From: CAVQWT01 sp963810815
GTDB lineage: Bacteria; Pseudomonadota; Gammaproteobacteria; Burkholderiales; Casimicrobiaceae
DNA length: 64,000 nucleotides
Assembly (NCBI GenBank): GCA_963810815.1
Contig: CAWEPB010000007.1
Coordinates: forward strand, 310,001-374,000
Direction of reading: 5' to 3'
In this document: positions 28,720 to 38,428 of the stretch, one piece after another
How the letters are laid out: each line of letters begins with the position of its first letter
How positions within the stretch are numbered: position 1 is the stretch's first letter
Translations under genes and position numbers: made by a program
The notes under the pieces: generated by a model
The model's database searches: none
Seen by the model: only the letters and a program-made list of their open reading frames with translations
Told to the model about the DNA's origin: nothing

Positions 28720-30900
28720 ATGTCGGACCGGACGCGCATAGGCCTGGCGCTCCTCGCCGCCTGGGGGCTGGTGCTTTCCGCGATCGCGGCGACCACGCTG
28801 CTCGTCGGCGCGGACCTGTCCGCGCAGGAACGCATCGATCTCGCGCATATCCTCAAGGATCGCGCTCCGCACGTGGTCCTGATCTCGCTGCTGCTGCTGG
28901 TCCCGCTCGTGTTCATCCTGCGGACCCTGTTCCGCCGGTACGTCATCGCGCCGAGAAAGCTCTCCGAGGACGTCCGCCTGATGCTGACGGCGAATCCTGC
29001 GCATCGCGCGCCGCCGCGCGGCTCGGCCGAAATGAAGCGGCTGGCCCGGGACGTCAACAGCTTCGCCGAGGCGCGCGAGCTGCTGCACCAGGACGTCGAG
29101 CAGCGCATCCGCGAGGCGAACGCGCGCATCGAGCAGGAAAAGAACCGCCTGGCGGCACTGATGGCGGAGCTGGCGCAGAGCGTGGTGATGTGCAACATCG
29201 AAGGGCGCATCCTCCTTTACAACGCGCGTGCGATGCAGCTCCTGCGCCAGCCGCTCGGCGGCACGGCGGGAGTGGGGAAGGGACACAGTCTCATCGGCCT
29301 CGGCCGGTCGATCTTCGCGATCTTCGACCGGAACCTCATCATCCACGCGCTGGAGAGCATCCAGGACCGACAGCGCCAGGGAACGCGCAATCCGGTGGCG
29401 AACTTCGTCACGACGGTGCCGGCGGGCCCGCTGGTGCGGGTGCAGATGGCGCCGGTCCACGGATCGGCAGCCGATGCGGCGAGCGGGGGCGGCGCCGGGG
29501 TGATCACCGGGTTCGTGCTGATCCTCGACAACATCACGCGGCGGATCGAGTCCGGCAGCCGGCGCGATCTCCTGCTGCAGACGCTGACGCAGGGAACCCG
29601 GGCCTCGCTCGGCAGCGTCCGGGCGGCCGTCGAGACGATCGCGGCATTCCCGGACATGGACAAGGAGGCGCAGAGCCGGTTCATCGGGATCATCGGCGAC
29701 GAGGCGCAGCGCCTGAGCGTGAAGCTCGACGAAACGGTGCGCGAGTTCGCGGACTCGCTGCGCACCGAGTGGCCGCTGGAGGACATGCGCGGGGCGGACC
29801 TCATCGCGGCGGCCCGGCGGCGGATCGAGTCCAGGCTCGGCCTGCCGACCAAGCTCGAGGAGGTCGACGAATCGATCTGGCTCAACGTCGACAGTTATTC
29901 GCTGATGCAGGGGATCACCTACCTCGCGAGCCGGCTGCACGAGGAATTCGGCATTCGCGAAGTCCGGTTTGCGCTGATGCCCGCCGGGCAGCTTGCGCAC
30001 CTCGACCTCATCTGGACCGGCGCGCCGCTCGGTTCGGAGACGACGATGTCGTGGCAGACGGACTCGATGGAACTCGGCGGCGAGGCCTGCCCGTTGACGC
30101 TGAAGCAGATCGTCGAGCGCCACAACGCGGAATTCTGGTACCAGATCCACAAGCCTTCGCACCGCGAGTTCTTCCGGATCGCGATTCCGGTCACCAAGCC
30201 GGACGAGGCCGCGTGGACTGCGTCCGGCGCGGCCGAGAGCCGTCCCGAGTTCTACGACTTCGACCTGTTCCACCAGCCGGGGCAGACGCCGGAGCAGGAC
30301 AACCGTCCCCTTGCCGCGTTGAGCTACACCGTCTTCGACACCGAAACCACCGGGTTGAACCCGTCGCAGGGGGACGAGATCGTGTCGATCGGCGCCGTCC
30401 GCATCGTCAACGGGCGGCTGCTGGAGCACGAGACGTTCGACCAGCTGATCGACCCGGGGCGAAACATGTCCCCCGAGGCGAGCCGGATCACCGGCATCGA
30501 GACCTCGATGCTGCAGGGCCAGCCGGCGATCGGCAAGGTGTTGCCGGCCTTCGGGCAGTTCTGCGAGGACACGGTGCTCGTCGCGCACAACGCGGCGTTC
30601 GACCTGCGCTTCCTGCGCCTCAAGGAGGAAGCGACGGGCGTGCGCTTCACGCAGCCGGTGCTCGACACGCTGCTGCTGTCGGCCGTGCTGCAGCCCGATG
30701 CCGATGCCCACGGGCTCGAAGCGATCGCCGAACGGATGGGCATCAATCCGATCGGGCGGCACACGGCGCTCGGCGACGCGATCATGACCGGGGAGGTCTT
30801 CCTGCGTATGATTCCGCTGCTGGCCGAGCGGGGCATCCGGACCCTCGGCGAAGCGCGGGAAGCTTCGCAGAAGACGTACTTCGCGCGCATCGAGTACTGA
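28720..30900 (+). CDS. Membrane PAS/pseudo-histidine-kinase protein fused to DnaQ-type 3'-5' exonuclease
   Basis: A 726-residue fusion. Two N-terminal helices (LLAAWGLVLSAIAATTLLV and VLISLLLLVPLVFILRTLF) flank a short outer loop. A coiled region follows at 95-150, then a PAS-like domain (MCNIEGRILLYNARAMQLL) to about 275. A dimerisation region near 285-340 has QGTRASLGSV where kinases have HELRTPLTS, so the phospho-acceptor His is missing; the ATPase-like part lacks a clear N box. Residues 530-700 are a DEDDh exonuclease: D540 and E542 (FDTETTGLN), D628 (AHNAAFDLRFL), H681 and D686 (HTALGD). All catalytic residues are present. Possible role: a membrane-anchored, signal-gated nuclease acting on RNA, DNA or small oligonucleotides. 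Orthologues are usually labelled simply exonuclease. Confidence 0.9.
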   Translation: MSDRTRIGLALLAAWGLVLSAIAATTLLVGADLSAQERIDLAHILKDRAPHVVLISLLLLVPLVFILRTLFRRYVIAPRKLSEDVRLMLTANPAHRAPPRGSAEMKRLARDVNSFAEARELLHQDVEQRIREANARIEQEKNRLAALMAELAQSVVMCNIEGRILLYNARAMQLLRQPLGGTAGVGKGHSLIGLGRSIFAIFDRNLIIHALESIQDRQRQGTRNPVANFVTTVPAGPLVRVQMAPVHGSAADAASGGGAGVITGFVLILDNITRRIESGSRRDLLLQTLTQGTRASLGSVRAAVETIAAFPDMDKEAQSRFIGIIGDEAQRLSVKLDETVREFADSLRTEWPLEDMRGADLIAAARRRIESRLGLPTKLEEVDESIWLNVDSYSLMQGITYLASRLHEEFGIREVRFALMPAGQLAHLDLIWTGAPLGSETTMSWQTDSMELGGEACPLTLKQIVERHNAEFWYQIHKPSHREFFRIAIPVTKPDEAAWTASGAAESRPEFYDFDLFHQPGQTPEQDNRPLAALSYTVFDTETTGLNPSQGDEIVSIGAVRIVNGRLLEHETFDQLIDPGRNMSPEASRITGIETSMLQGQPAIGKVLPAFGQFCEDTVLVAHNAAFDLRFLRLKEEATGVRFTQPVLDTLLLSAVLQPDADAHGLEAIAERMGINPIGRHTALGDAIMTGEVFLRMIPLLAERGIRTLGEAREASQKTYFARIEY

Positions 30901-31029
30901 CGGCGCGCCACGACCTCGGCGGAGCGACCGCCGAGGGGGACGGACCGTCGACGCGCCAGCATTCGGACGCCCCGCCAACGATGTCCGGACCCTTCATGGC
31001 CGAAACTTCCGCCCCCGCCCTTACCACCC

Positions 31030-31749
31030 GTGCTCCGCGCGACGCCGGGCGCGCCGCTGCTCGCCGTGCGCGGCCTCGCGGCCTGGTACGGCGAATCGCA
31101 GATCCTGCACGGCGTCGACTTCGACGTGCCCGAGGGCGAGGTGGTGACGCTGCTGGGTCGCAACGGCGCCGGCAAGTCCACGACGCTGAAGGCGATCATG
31201 GGCGTGCTGCCGCGGCGCGAGGGCTCGATCGTGTTCGACGGCACCGAGACGATCCGCCTCCCCTCGAATCGGGTGGCCCGGCTCGGCGTGGCCTGGTGCC
31301 CGGAGGAGCGCGGCATCTTCGGGAGCCTGAACGTCGAGGAAAACCTGCTGCTGCCGCCGAAGGTGCGTGCGGGCGGGCTGGCGGTCGACGAGATACTCAC
31401 GCTGTTCCCGAACCTGCGCGAGCGGCTCGCGACGCCCGGCACCCGGCTCTCCGGCGGCGAGCAGCAGATGCTGGCGATCGGGCGCATCCTGCGCACCGGT
31501 GCCCGCCTGCTCCTGCTCGACGAGCCGACCGAGGGGCTGGCGCCGGTGATCGTGCAGGAGATCGGCCGCACGATCGCCGCGCTCAAGGCGAGGGGCTTCA
31601 CGATCCTGCTGGTCGAGCAGAACTTCCGGTTCGCGGCCGCGCTGGCCGACCGCCATTACGTCCTCGACCACGGTCGCGTCGCCGACATGGTCCGGCGGGC
31701 GGACGTCGCCGCCAACCTGCAGAAGCTGCACGACTACCTCGGCGTCTGA
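31030..31749 (+). CDS. ABC transporter ATP-binding protein, LivF-like (orphan)
   Basis: A 239-residue ATPase with Walker A GRNGAGKST, signature LSGGEQQM, Walker B LLLLDEPTEGLAP and switch His region LVEQN. The WCPEERGIFGSLNVEENL segment is typical of LivF in branched-chain amino acid transporters. No LivG, LivH, LivM or LivK is in the window. The N-terminus is uncertain: GTG 31030 gives MLRATPGAP, but ATG 30996 (MAETSAPALTT) would read in if one C of CCC at 31027-31029 were extra. It is on the same strand as the exonuclease gene, 129 bases downstream. Confidence 0.88.
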   Translation: MLRATPGAPLLAVRGLAAWYGESQILHGVDFDVPEGEVVTLLGRNGAGKSTTLKAIMGVLPRREGSIVFDGTETIRLPSNRVARLGVAWCPEERGIFGSLNVEENLLLPPKVRAGGLAVDEILTLFPNLRERLATPGTRLSGGEQQMLAIGRILRTGARLLLLDEPTEGLAPVIVQEIGRTIAALKARGFTILLVEQNFRFAAALADRHYVLDHGRVADMVRRADVAANLQKLHDYLGV

Positions 31750-31822
31750 GCCTTCCCTCCGGCTCCGGGCGACCGGACAAGATGTGGTCTACACGCCGCG
31801 CGCCGATGCGTGCATGCTCGCG

Positions 31823-31852
31823 TTCGAGTTCCGACCGGTAAAGGGCTAAACT
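31823..31852 (+). promoter_or_regulatory. Possible promoter for the peptide-transporter operon
   Basis: TTCGAG at 31823 and TAAACT at 31847 are spaced by 18 bases and lie about 76 bases upstream of the first permease. Both hexamers are imperfect. The GGGCTAAACT context is common in betaproteobacterial promoters as I know them. Confidence 0.3.
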
Positions 31853-31927
31853 CCGCACGAACCGCCCGCGGCGGCCGGCGCCCGACGTGCGCCGGGCCGC
31901 CGCGATCGCTTACGGCCCCCGCTGCCC

Positions 31928-32905
31928 ATGCTCGTCTACATCATCCGCCGGAGCCTGCAGAGCGTCGTCGTGCTGTTCGTGATGTCGCTGATCGTCTTCG
32001 TCGGTGTCTACGCCATCGGCAATCCGATCGACATCCTGATCAACCCGCAGGCCGACCAGATCGACCGCGAACGCGCGATCGCCGCGCTGGGACTCGACCA
32101 GCCGCTGTGGGCGCAGTACACGGTGTTCCTCCGGGGCGCCGTCGCCGGAGATCTCGGCCGGTCGTTCGTCCATGCGGTGCCGGCGCTGGGCCTGATCCTC
32201 GAGCGGATGCCGGCGACGCTGGAACTCGCGGTCGCCGCGATGCTGCTCGCCATCACCTTCGGCATCCCGCTGGGCCTGTGGGCGGGACTCCGGCCCGACG
32301 GCTTCGCCGGACGCACGATCATGGCGGGATCGATCCTCGGCTTCTCGCTGCCGACGTTCTGGGTCGGCCTGATGTTCATCATGGTGTTCTCGGTGATGCT
32401 CGGATGGCTGCCGTCGAACGGCCGCGGCCCGACGACGCCGCTGTTCGGCATCCCGGTGTCGTTTTTGTCGGTCGAGGGCTGGCGTCACCTGATCATGCCG
32501 GCGACGAACCTCGCGCTGTTCAAGCTGGCGCTGCTGATCCGGCTGACGCGGGCCGGCGCGCGCGAGGCCCTGCTGCAGGACTACGTGAAGTTCGCGCGGG
32601 CCAAGGGCCTGACCAACGCGCGGGTCATCGGCGTGCACGTCCTGCGCAACATCCTGATCCCGATCGTGACCGTCATCGGCCTCGAGTTCGGCTCGGTGAT
32701 CGCCTTCGCGATCGTCACCGAGAGCGTGTTCGCCTGGCCAGGCATGGGCAAGCTGCTGATCGACTCGATCGGCGTGCTCGACCGGCCGGTGATCGTCGCG
32801 TACCTGCTGATCATCGTCACCATGTTCATCGTCATCAACCTGGTGGTCGACGTCCTGTACTCGGCGCTGGACCCGCGCGTGCGGCTGACGGACAGCAAGG
32901 GCTGA
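31928..32905 (+). CDS. dppB: Peptide ABC transporter permease, DppB/OppB family
   Basis: A 325-residue inner-membrane permease with six helices. It begins with the usual YIIRRSLQSVVVLFVMSLIVF and has the cytoplasmic coupling motif region REALLQDYVKFARAKGLTNARV (EAA loop). The C-terminus FAWPGMGKLLIDSI is diagnostic of the family. It is the first of four overlapping or nearly overlapping genes. Substrate could be di- or oligopeptides, nickel or opines; nothing here decides. Confidence 0.92.
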   Translation: MLVYIIRRSLQSVVVLFVMSLIVFVGVYAIGNPIDILINPQADQIDRERAIAALGLDQPLWAQYTVFLRGAVAGDLGRSFVHAVPALGLILERMPATLELAVAAMLLAITFGIPLGLWAGLRPDGFAGRTIMAGSILGFSLPTFWVGLMFIMVFSVMLGWLPSNGRGPTTPLFGIPVSFLSVEGWRHLIMPATNLALFKLALLIRLTRAGAREALLQDYVKFARAKGLTNARVIGVHVLRNILIPIVTVIGLEFGSVIAFAIVTESVFAWPGMGKLLIDSIGVLDRPVIVAYLLIIVTMFIVINLVVDVLYSALDPRVRLTDSKG

Positions 32906-32908
32906 CCG

Positions 32909-33811
32909 ATGGCCGCCGCCCCCATCCCGGCGCGGGACGCCGAGACGCCGCTGCACCGGATCGTCGCGGACTTCTGCGGAAACCCCCTCGCGGTATTCGG
33001 CGCGGTGCTCTTTCTCGTCATCCTGCTGGCCGCGGTCTTCGCGCCGCTGATCTCGCCGCAGAATCCCTACGACCTCGCGCAGCTCGACGTCATGGAGAGC
33101 CGGCTGCCGCCCGGATCGCCCACCCCCGCCGGCGGCACCTTCTGGCTGGGCACCGACGACCAGGGCCGCGACATGCTGTCCGCGATCTTCTACGGCCTGC
33201 GCATCTCGCTGGGCGTCGGCGCGGCGAGCACGGTGTTCGCGCTGCTGATCGGGCTGACGATGGGCCTGACGGCGGCGTACTTCGGCGGCCGCATCGAGAC
33301 GCTGATCATGCGGATCGTCGACATCCAGCTGTCGTTCCCGGCGATCCTGATCGCGCTGATCCTGATCGCCGTCCTGGGGCAGGGCATCGGCAAGGTCGTC
33401 GCCGCGCTGGTCACCATCCAGTGGGCCTACTACGCGCGGACGGTCCGTGGCGCGGCGCTGGTGGAGACGCGCAAGGAGTACATGGAGGCGGCGCGCTGCC
33501 TCGCGCTGCCGCCGGCGCGGATCGTGTTCCGTCACCTGCTGCCGAACTGCCTGCCGCCGATGATCGTCGTCGCCACGGTCCAGGTGGCCGCGGCGATCGC
33601 GCTCGAGGCGACGCTGTCGTTCCTCGGCCTGGGCCTGCCCATCACCGAGCCGTCGCTGGGGCTGCTGATCGCCAACGGCTACCAGTACCTGCTCTCGGGC
33701 AAGTACTGGATCAGCTTCTTTCCCGGGATCGCGCTGCTGCTCACCATCGTCAGCATCAACCTGGTCGCCGACCAGCTGCGCGACGTGCTCAATCCGAGGC
33801 TGCAGAAGTGA
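32909..33811 (+). CDS. dppC: Peptide ABC transporter permease, DppC/OppC family
   Basis: A 300-residue permease with an N-terminal OppC segment (FCGNPLAVFGAVLFLVILLAAVFAPLI), the motif FWLGTDDQGRDMLSAIFYG, and the EAA loop near KEYMEAARCLALPPARIVFRHLLPN. It forms the channel with DppB. It starts four bases after dppB and its stop overlaps the GTG of the next gene, so the operon is tightly coupled. Confidence 0.93.
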   Translation: MAAAPIPARDAETPLHRIVADFCGNPLAVFGAVLFLVILLAAVFAPLISPQNPYDLAQLDVMESRLPPGSPTPAGGTFWLGTDDQGRDMLSAIFYGLRISLGVGAASTVFALLIGLTMGLTAAYFGGRIETLIMRIVDIQLSFPAILIALILIAVLGQGIGKVVAALVTIQWAYYARTVRGAALVETRKEYMEAARCLALPPARIVFRHLLPNCLPPMIVVATVQVAAAIALEATLSFLGLGLPITEPSLGLLIANGYQYLLSGKYWISFFPGIALLLTIVSINLVADQLRDVLNPRLQK

Positions 33812-34826
33812 GCGCCATCGGCTCGTCGGCCGGCTCGTCGGGGCGCCTGCCGATCCTGCGGGTCGAGGGCCTGAAGACGCACTTCTTCACCAAGGCCGGG
33901 ATCCTGCGCGCCGTCGACGACGTGTCGTTCGAGGTCGCCGAGGGCGAGGTCGTGGGGCTGGTCGGCGAGTCCGGCTCGGGCAAGTCGATGACCGGCTACT
34001 CGATCATGGGACTCGTCGATCCGCCGGGCCGCATCGTCGCCGGGAAGATCGAGCTCGCGGGCCGCGATCTCGCCCGGCTGTCGGCGGAGGACATGCGCCA
34101 GCTTCGCGGCAACCGGATCGCGATGATCTTCCAGGACCCGATGATGACGCTGAATCCGGTCCTGCGGATCGACCGGCAGATGATCGAGACGATCCTCGCG
34201 CACGAGAGGGTGAGCGTGGAGGCGGCGCGCGAGCGCTCGCGCGCCGCGCTGGCGAAGGTGGGCATCCCGTCGCCCGACGAGCGTCTCCTGGCCTACCCGC
34301 ACCAGTTCTCGGGCGGCATGCGCCAGCGCGTCGCCATCGCCATCGCGCTGCTGAACAACCCCGACCTCATCATCGCCGACGAGCCGACGACCGCGCTCGA
34401 CGTCACGATCCAGGGCCAGATCCTCTACGAGATGCAGAAGCTCACGCGGGAGACCGGCGCGGCGATGATCTGGATCACGCACGACCTCTCGGTCGTCGCC
34501 GGACTCGCCGACCGCGTCTGCGTGATGTACGCCGGCCGCATCGTCGAGCAGGGAACGACGTACGACGTGCTGACGACGCCGCGCCATCCGTACACGCAGG
34601 GACTGCTCGACTCGGTGCCGTCGCGCAGCGCCCGCGGCGCGCGGCTGAAGCAGATTCCCGGGATGACGCCGTCGCTGCTCGAGCTGGGCCCCGGCTGCCC
34701 GTTCCGCGAGCGCTGCGCGTTCGCGACCGCCGCCTGCGCGGTGCTGCCGCCGCTGCAGCCGCAGGGTGACGGCGGGCAGGCGGTGTGCTGCCACCATCCG
34801 CTGGTGCACGAACCGGCGATGCCCGC

Positions 34827-34830
<4 letters not shown>
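33808..34830 (+). CDS. dppD: Peptide ABC transporter ATP-binding protein, DppD/OppD family
   Basis: A 340-residue ATPase with Walker A GESGSGKS, signature FSGGMRQRV, Walker B LIIADEPTTALDV and switch H in ITHDLSVV. The C-terminal oligopeptide extension includes the cysteine-rich GCPFRERCAFATAAC cluster, which holds an iron-sulfur cluster in related proteins. The GTG at 33808 overlaps the dppC stop. Long open sequence upstream in this frame is a shadow of the permeases. Confidence 0.93.
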
Positions 34831-35885
<1,055 letters not shown>

Positions 35886-35889
35886 AGCC

Positions 35890-36744
35890 ATGGACGTAGC
35901 GGTGCGCCGTCACGAGCCGGCCGGCGCCTGCATTCCATTGGTGTTCGACTCGCCGCATTCGGGCGAGGCCTATCCCGACGATTTCGAGCACCTCCCACCG
36001 CGCGCCGTCGTGCGCCAGGCCGAGGACACGCACATCGGGCGGCTGTATGCCTGCGCGCCGCGCCACGGCGCGACGCTGATCGAGGCCCGGTTTCCGCGCG
36101 CCTACATCGACGCCAACCGCAGCCTCGCCGACATCGACCCCGAACTCCTCGCCGACGCCTGGCACGAGCCGGTCGCGCCGACGCGCAAGACCGAGCTCGG
36201 CATCGGGCTCGTCTGGCGGCTCGCGCGCGGCGGGGTGCCGATGTACGCGCGCCGGCTGGCGGCGGCCGAGATCCGCGGGCGCATCGACCGCTGCTGGCGG
36301 CCGTATCACCACGCGCTGGACTCGGCGCTCGATGCCCGGCACGCGGCGTTCGGCGCGGTGTGGCACATCGACTGCCATTCGATGCCGGCGGTCGGCGACG
36401 CGCTGTCCGACGATCCGGGCCGCGAACGTGCGGATTTCGTCCTCGGCGACCGCGACGGCACGACCTGTGCCCCGGCCTTCACCGCGTTCGTCGCCGCCGA
36501 GGTCGCGGCCATGGGCTACACCGTCGCCGTCAACGATCCGTACAAGGGCGTGGAGATCGTCCGCCGGCACGGTCGACCGGGGGAGGGCCGGCACAGCCTC
36601 CAGGTCGAGATCAAGCGCACGCTGTACATGGACGAGGCGACGCTGGAACGGAACGCCGGCTACGCCCGGCTCGAGACCGACCTGGGGCGCCTCGTCGGCC
36701 GGCTTGCGGGATTCGTCCGCGCGGCGATTGGTCAGACCACTTGA
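35890..36744 (+). CDS. N-formylglutamate amidohydrolase family protein
   Basis: A 284-residue zinc hydrolase with FDSPHSGEAYP, DTHIGRLY, FPRAYIDANR and WHIDCHSMP, the conserved blocks of the family. The best-known member releases formate from N-formyl-L-glutamate at the end of one histidine-degradation route. No hut genes are in the window. Its position four bases after the peptide transporter suggests it acts on an imported N-acylated amino acid or peptide. ATG 35872 is an alternative start overlapping dppF; I prefer 35890 because it avoids the overlap. Confidence 0.88.
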   Translation: MDVAVRRHEPAGACIPLVFDSPHSGEAYPDDFEHLPPRAVVRQAEDTHIGRLYACAPRHGATLIEARFPRAYIDANRSLADIDPELLADAWHEPVAPTRKTELGIGLVWRLARGGVPMYARRLAAAEIRGRIDRCWRPYHHALDSALDARHAAFGAVWHIDCHSMPAVGDALSDDPGRERADFVLGDRDGTTCAPAFTAFVAAEVAAMGYTVAVNDPYKGVEIVRRHGRPGEGRHSLQVEIKRTLYMDEATLERNAGYARLETDLGRLVGRLAGFVRAAIGQTT

Positions 36745-36887
36745 CCGGTTTTCGGGCCGCTGCCAAACTCCCGGACACCCGAAACACCGGTCGGCCCGCG
36801 GCCCGGCACGGTGCGCTGCGACGGCGCGGCTTCCTCCGGGAGGCGCGCGCCGCCGACTTTCCTTCCATGCCGCTGCCAGGAGGTTTC

Positions 36888-37865
36888 ATGTCCACGCTCT
36901 CGCGCGCCTTCGCGCGCCTTGCGACGTTCGTCGTGCTCGCCGTGATCGCCGGCGGTGCGACGGCGCAGAACTACCCCAATCGTCCGCTGACCTTCGTCGT
37001 GCCCTGGGGCGCGGGCGGCGGCACCGACACGACGGCGCGCTACTTCGCGACGATGCTCGAGAAGGAACTCGGGCAGCCGGTCAACGTCGTCAACCGGACG
37101 GGTGGCGGCGGCGTGGTGGGGCACAGCGCCATCGCGCAGGCGCCGGCCGACGGCTACACCATCGGCATGATCACCGTCGAGATCACGATGATGCACTGGC
37201 AGGGCCTGACCGACCTCAACCCGGCGTCGTACACGCCGCTGGCGCTGGTCAACGCCGACCCGGCCGGGTTCACCGTCCGCGCCGATTCGCAGTGGAAGTC
37301 GGTCAAGGAGGTGCTCGACTACGCCAAGGCCAACCCGGGCAAGCTCAAGGCCTCGGGCACCGGACAGGGCGGCATCTGGCACCTGGCGCTGGCCGGCCTG
37401 ATGAACGATGCGAAGATCCCGCAGACGGCGATTCCGTGGGTGCCGTCGAACGGCGCCGCACCGGCGATGCAGGACCTCGCCGCGGGCGGGGTCGACGTCG
37501 TCACCTGCTCGCTGCCCGAAGCGCGGGCGCTGATCGAGGCCGGCAAGGCGCGGCCGTTGGCGGTGATGGACAGCAAGCCGTCGCCGCTCTTCCCCAATGT
37601 GCCGACGATGAAGCAGGCGGCCGGCAGCGACTGGACCGTGTCGGCCTGGCGCGGCATCGGCGGACCGAAGGGTCTGCCGAAGGACGTCGAGACCAAGCTG
37701 GTCGCCGCGATCAAGAAGATCTGGGACAGCAAGGAGTTCAAGGACTTCGCGTCCAGCAAGGGCTACGGCACCGCATGGGCGGCGCAGGCCGACTTCGCCG
37801 CATTCATGGCGAAGGGCGACGCCGACATGGGTGTCGTCATGAAGGCCGCCGGCCTCGCCAAGTGA
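36888..37865 (+). CDS. tctC: Tripartite tricarboxylate transporter substrate-binding protein (Bug/TctC family)
   Basis: A 325-residue periplasmic receptor. The N-terminus is a clear Sec signal (LATFVVLAVIAGGATAQ, cut after AQ) followed by NYPNRPLTFVVPWGAGGGTDTTAR, the family start with its ligand loop. GGGGVVGHSAIAQAPADGYT is the second family block. AGGAGG sits five bases before ATG 36888. The ligand is a carboxylate but cannot be fixed from sequence. It is followed by tctB and tctA in the same direction. Confidence 0.94.
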   Translation: MSTLSRAFARLATFVVLAVIAGGATAQNYPNRPLTFVVPWGAGGGTDTTARYFATMLEKELGQPVNVVNRTGGGGVVGHSAIAQAPADGYTIGMITVEITMMHWQGLTDLNPASYTPLALVNADPAGFTVRADSQWKSVKEVLDYAKANPGKLKASGTGQGGIWHLALAGLMNDAKIPQTAIPWVPSNGAAPAMQDLAAGGVDVVTCSLPEARALIEAGKARPLAVMDSKPSPLFPNVPTMKQAAGSDWTVSAWRGIGGPKGLPKDVETKLVAAIKKIWDSKEFKDFASSKGYGTAWAAQADFAAFMAKGDADMGVVMKAAGLAK

Positions 37866-37950
37866 CGGCAGCGGCGAGCGGGCCGGGGTTCCCGGCCCGC
37901 CGCCGCGGTTGCCGGCACGTGCGGCGCGCGCGGGTCGACCCGGCGCAGCG

Positions 37951-38427
37951 ATGAAGATCAACGACGCGGTGTTCGGCGCCGTGCTCGTGGTGCTCGGCGC
38001 CGCGGTGCTCTGGCACGTCCAGGCGTTTCCGAAGATTCCCGGCCAGCAGGTCGGCCCGGCGCTGTTTCCGGGACTCATCAGCGCCGGCCTCGCCGTCGCC
38101 GGCGTGTTGCTGGTGATCTCGGGCCTGCGCGCGCGCCGTGCCGGCGAGCCTTGGTTCACGCTGGCCGACTGGATGGGGTCGCGCGGTCACTTCCTCGCCT
38201 TCGCCGCGGTCCTGCTGGGGGGGGTCGCCTACGTCTACCTCGCGGAGCCCGTCGGGTTCCTGCTGGTCGCGCCGGTGCTGCTGTTCGTCTGGATGACCGC
38301 GTTCGGCGTGAAGCCGGGGCGCGCCGCGCTGGTCGCGGTGATCGGCACGCTGGCGATCTGGTACGTGTTCTACAAGCTGCTGCGCGTCCCGCTGCCATGG
38401 GGCGTGCTGACGAACTTCGCCTTCTGA
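37951..38427 (+). CDS. tctB: Tripartite tricarboxylate transporter small membrane subunit TctB
   Basis: A 158-residue protein with four hydrophobic segments (AVFGAVLVVLGAAVLWHV, LISAGLAVAGVLLVIS, FLAFAAVLLGGVAYVYLAE, and GFLLVAPVLLFVWMTAFG continuing to the end). The FPKIPGQQVGPALFPGLI block is characteristic of TctB. It lies between tctC and tctA and starts 85 bases after tctC; its stop is one base before the tctA GTG. Confidence 0.93.
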   Translation: MKINDAVFGAVLVVLGAAVLWHVQAFPKIPGQQVGPALFPGLISAGLAVAGVLLVISGLRARRAGEPWFTLADWMGSRGHFLAFAAVLLGGVAYVYLAEPVGFLLVAPVLLFVWMTAFGVKPGRAALVAVIGTLAIWYVFYKLLRVPLPWGVLTNFAF

Positions 38428-38428
38428 C

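Noticed and set aside
25482..30978. Very long minus-strand open frames opposite the SSS kinase and exonuclease genes
   Set aside because: They are rich in Arg, His, Asp and Gln, typical of the reverse complement of GC-rich coding DNA, and have no recognisable domain. The plus-strand genes are unmistakable.
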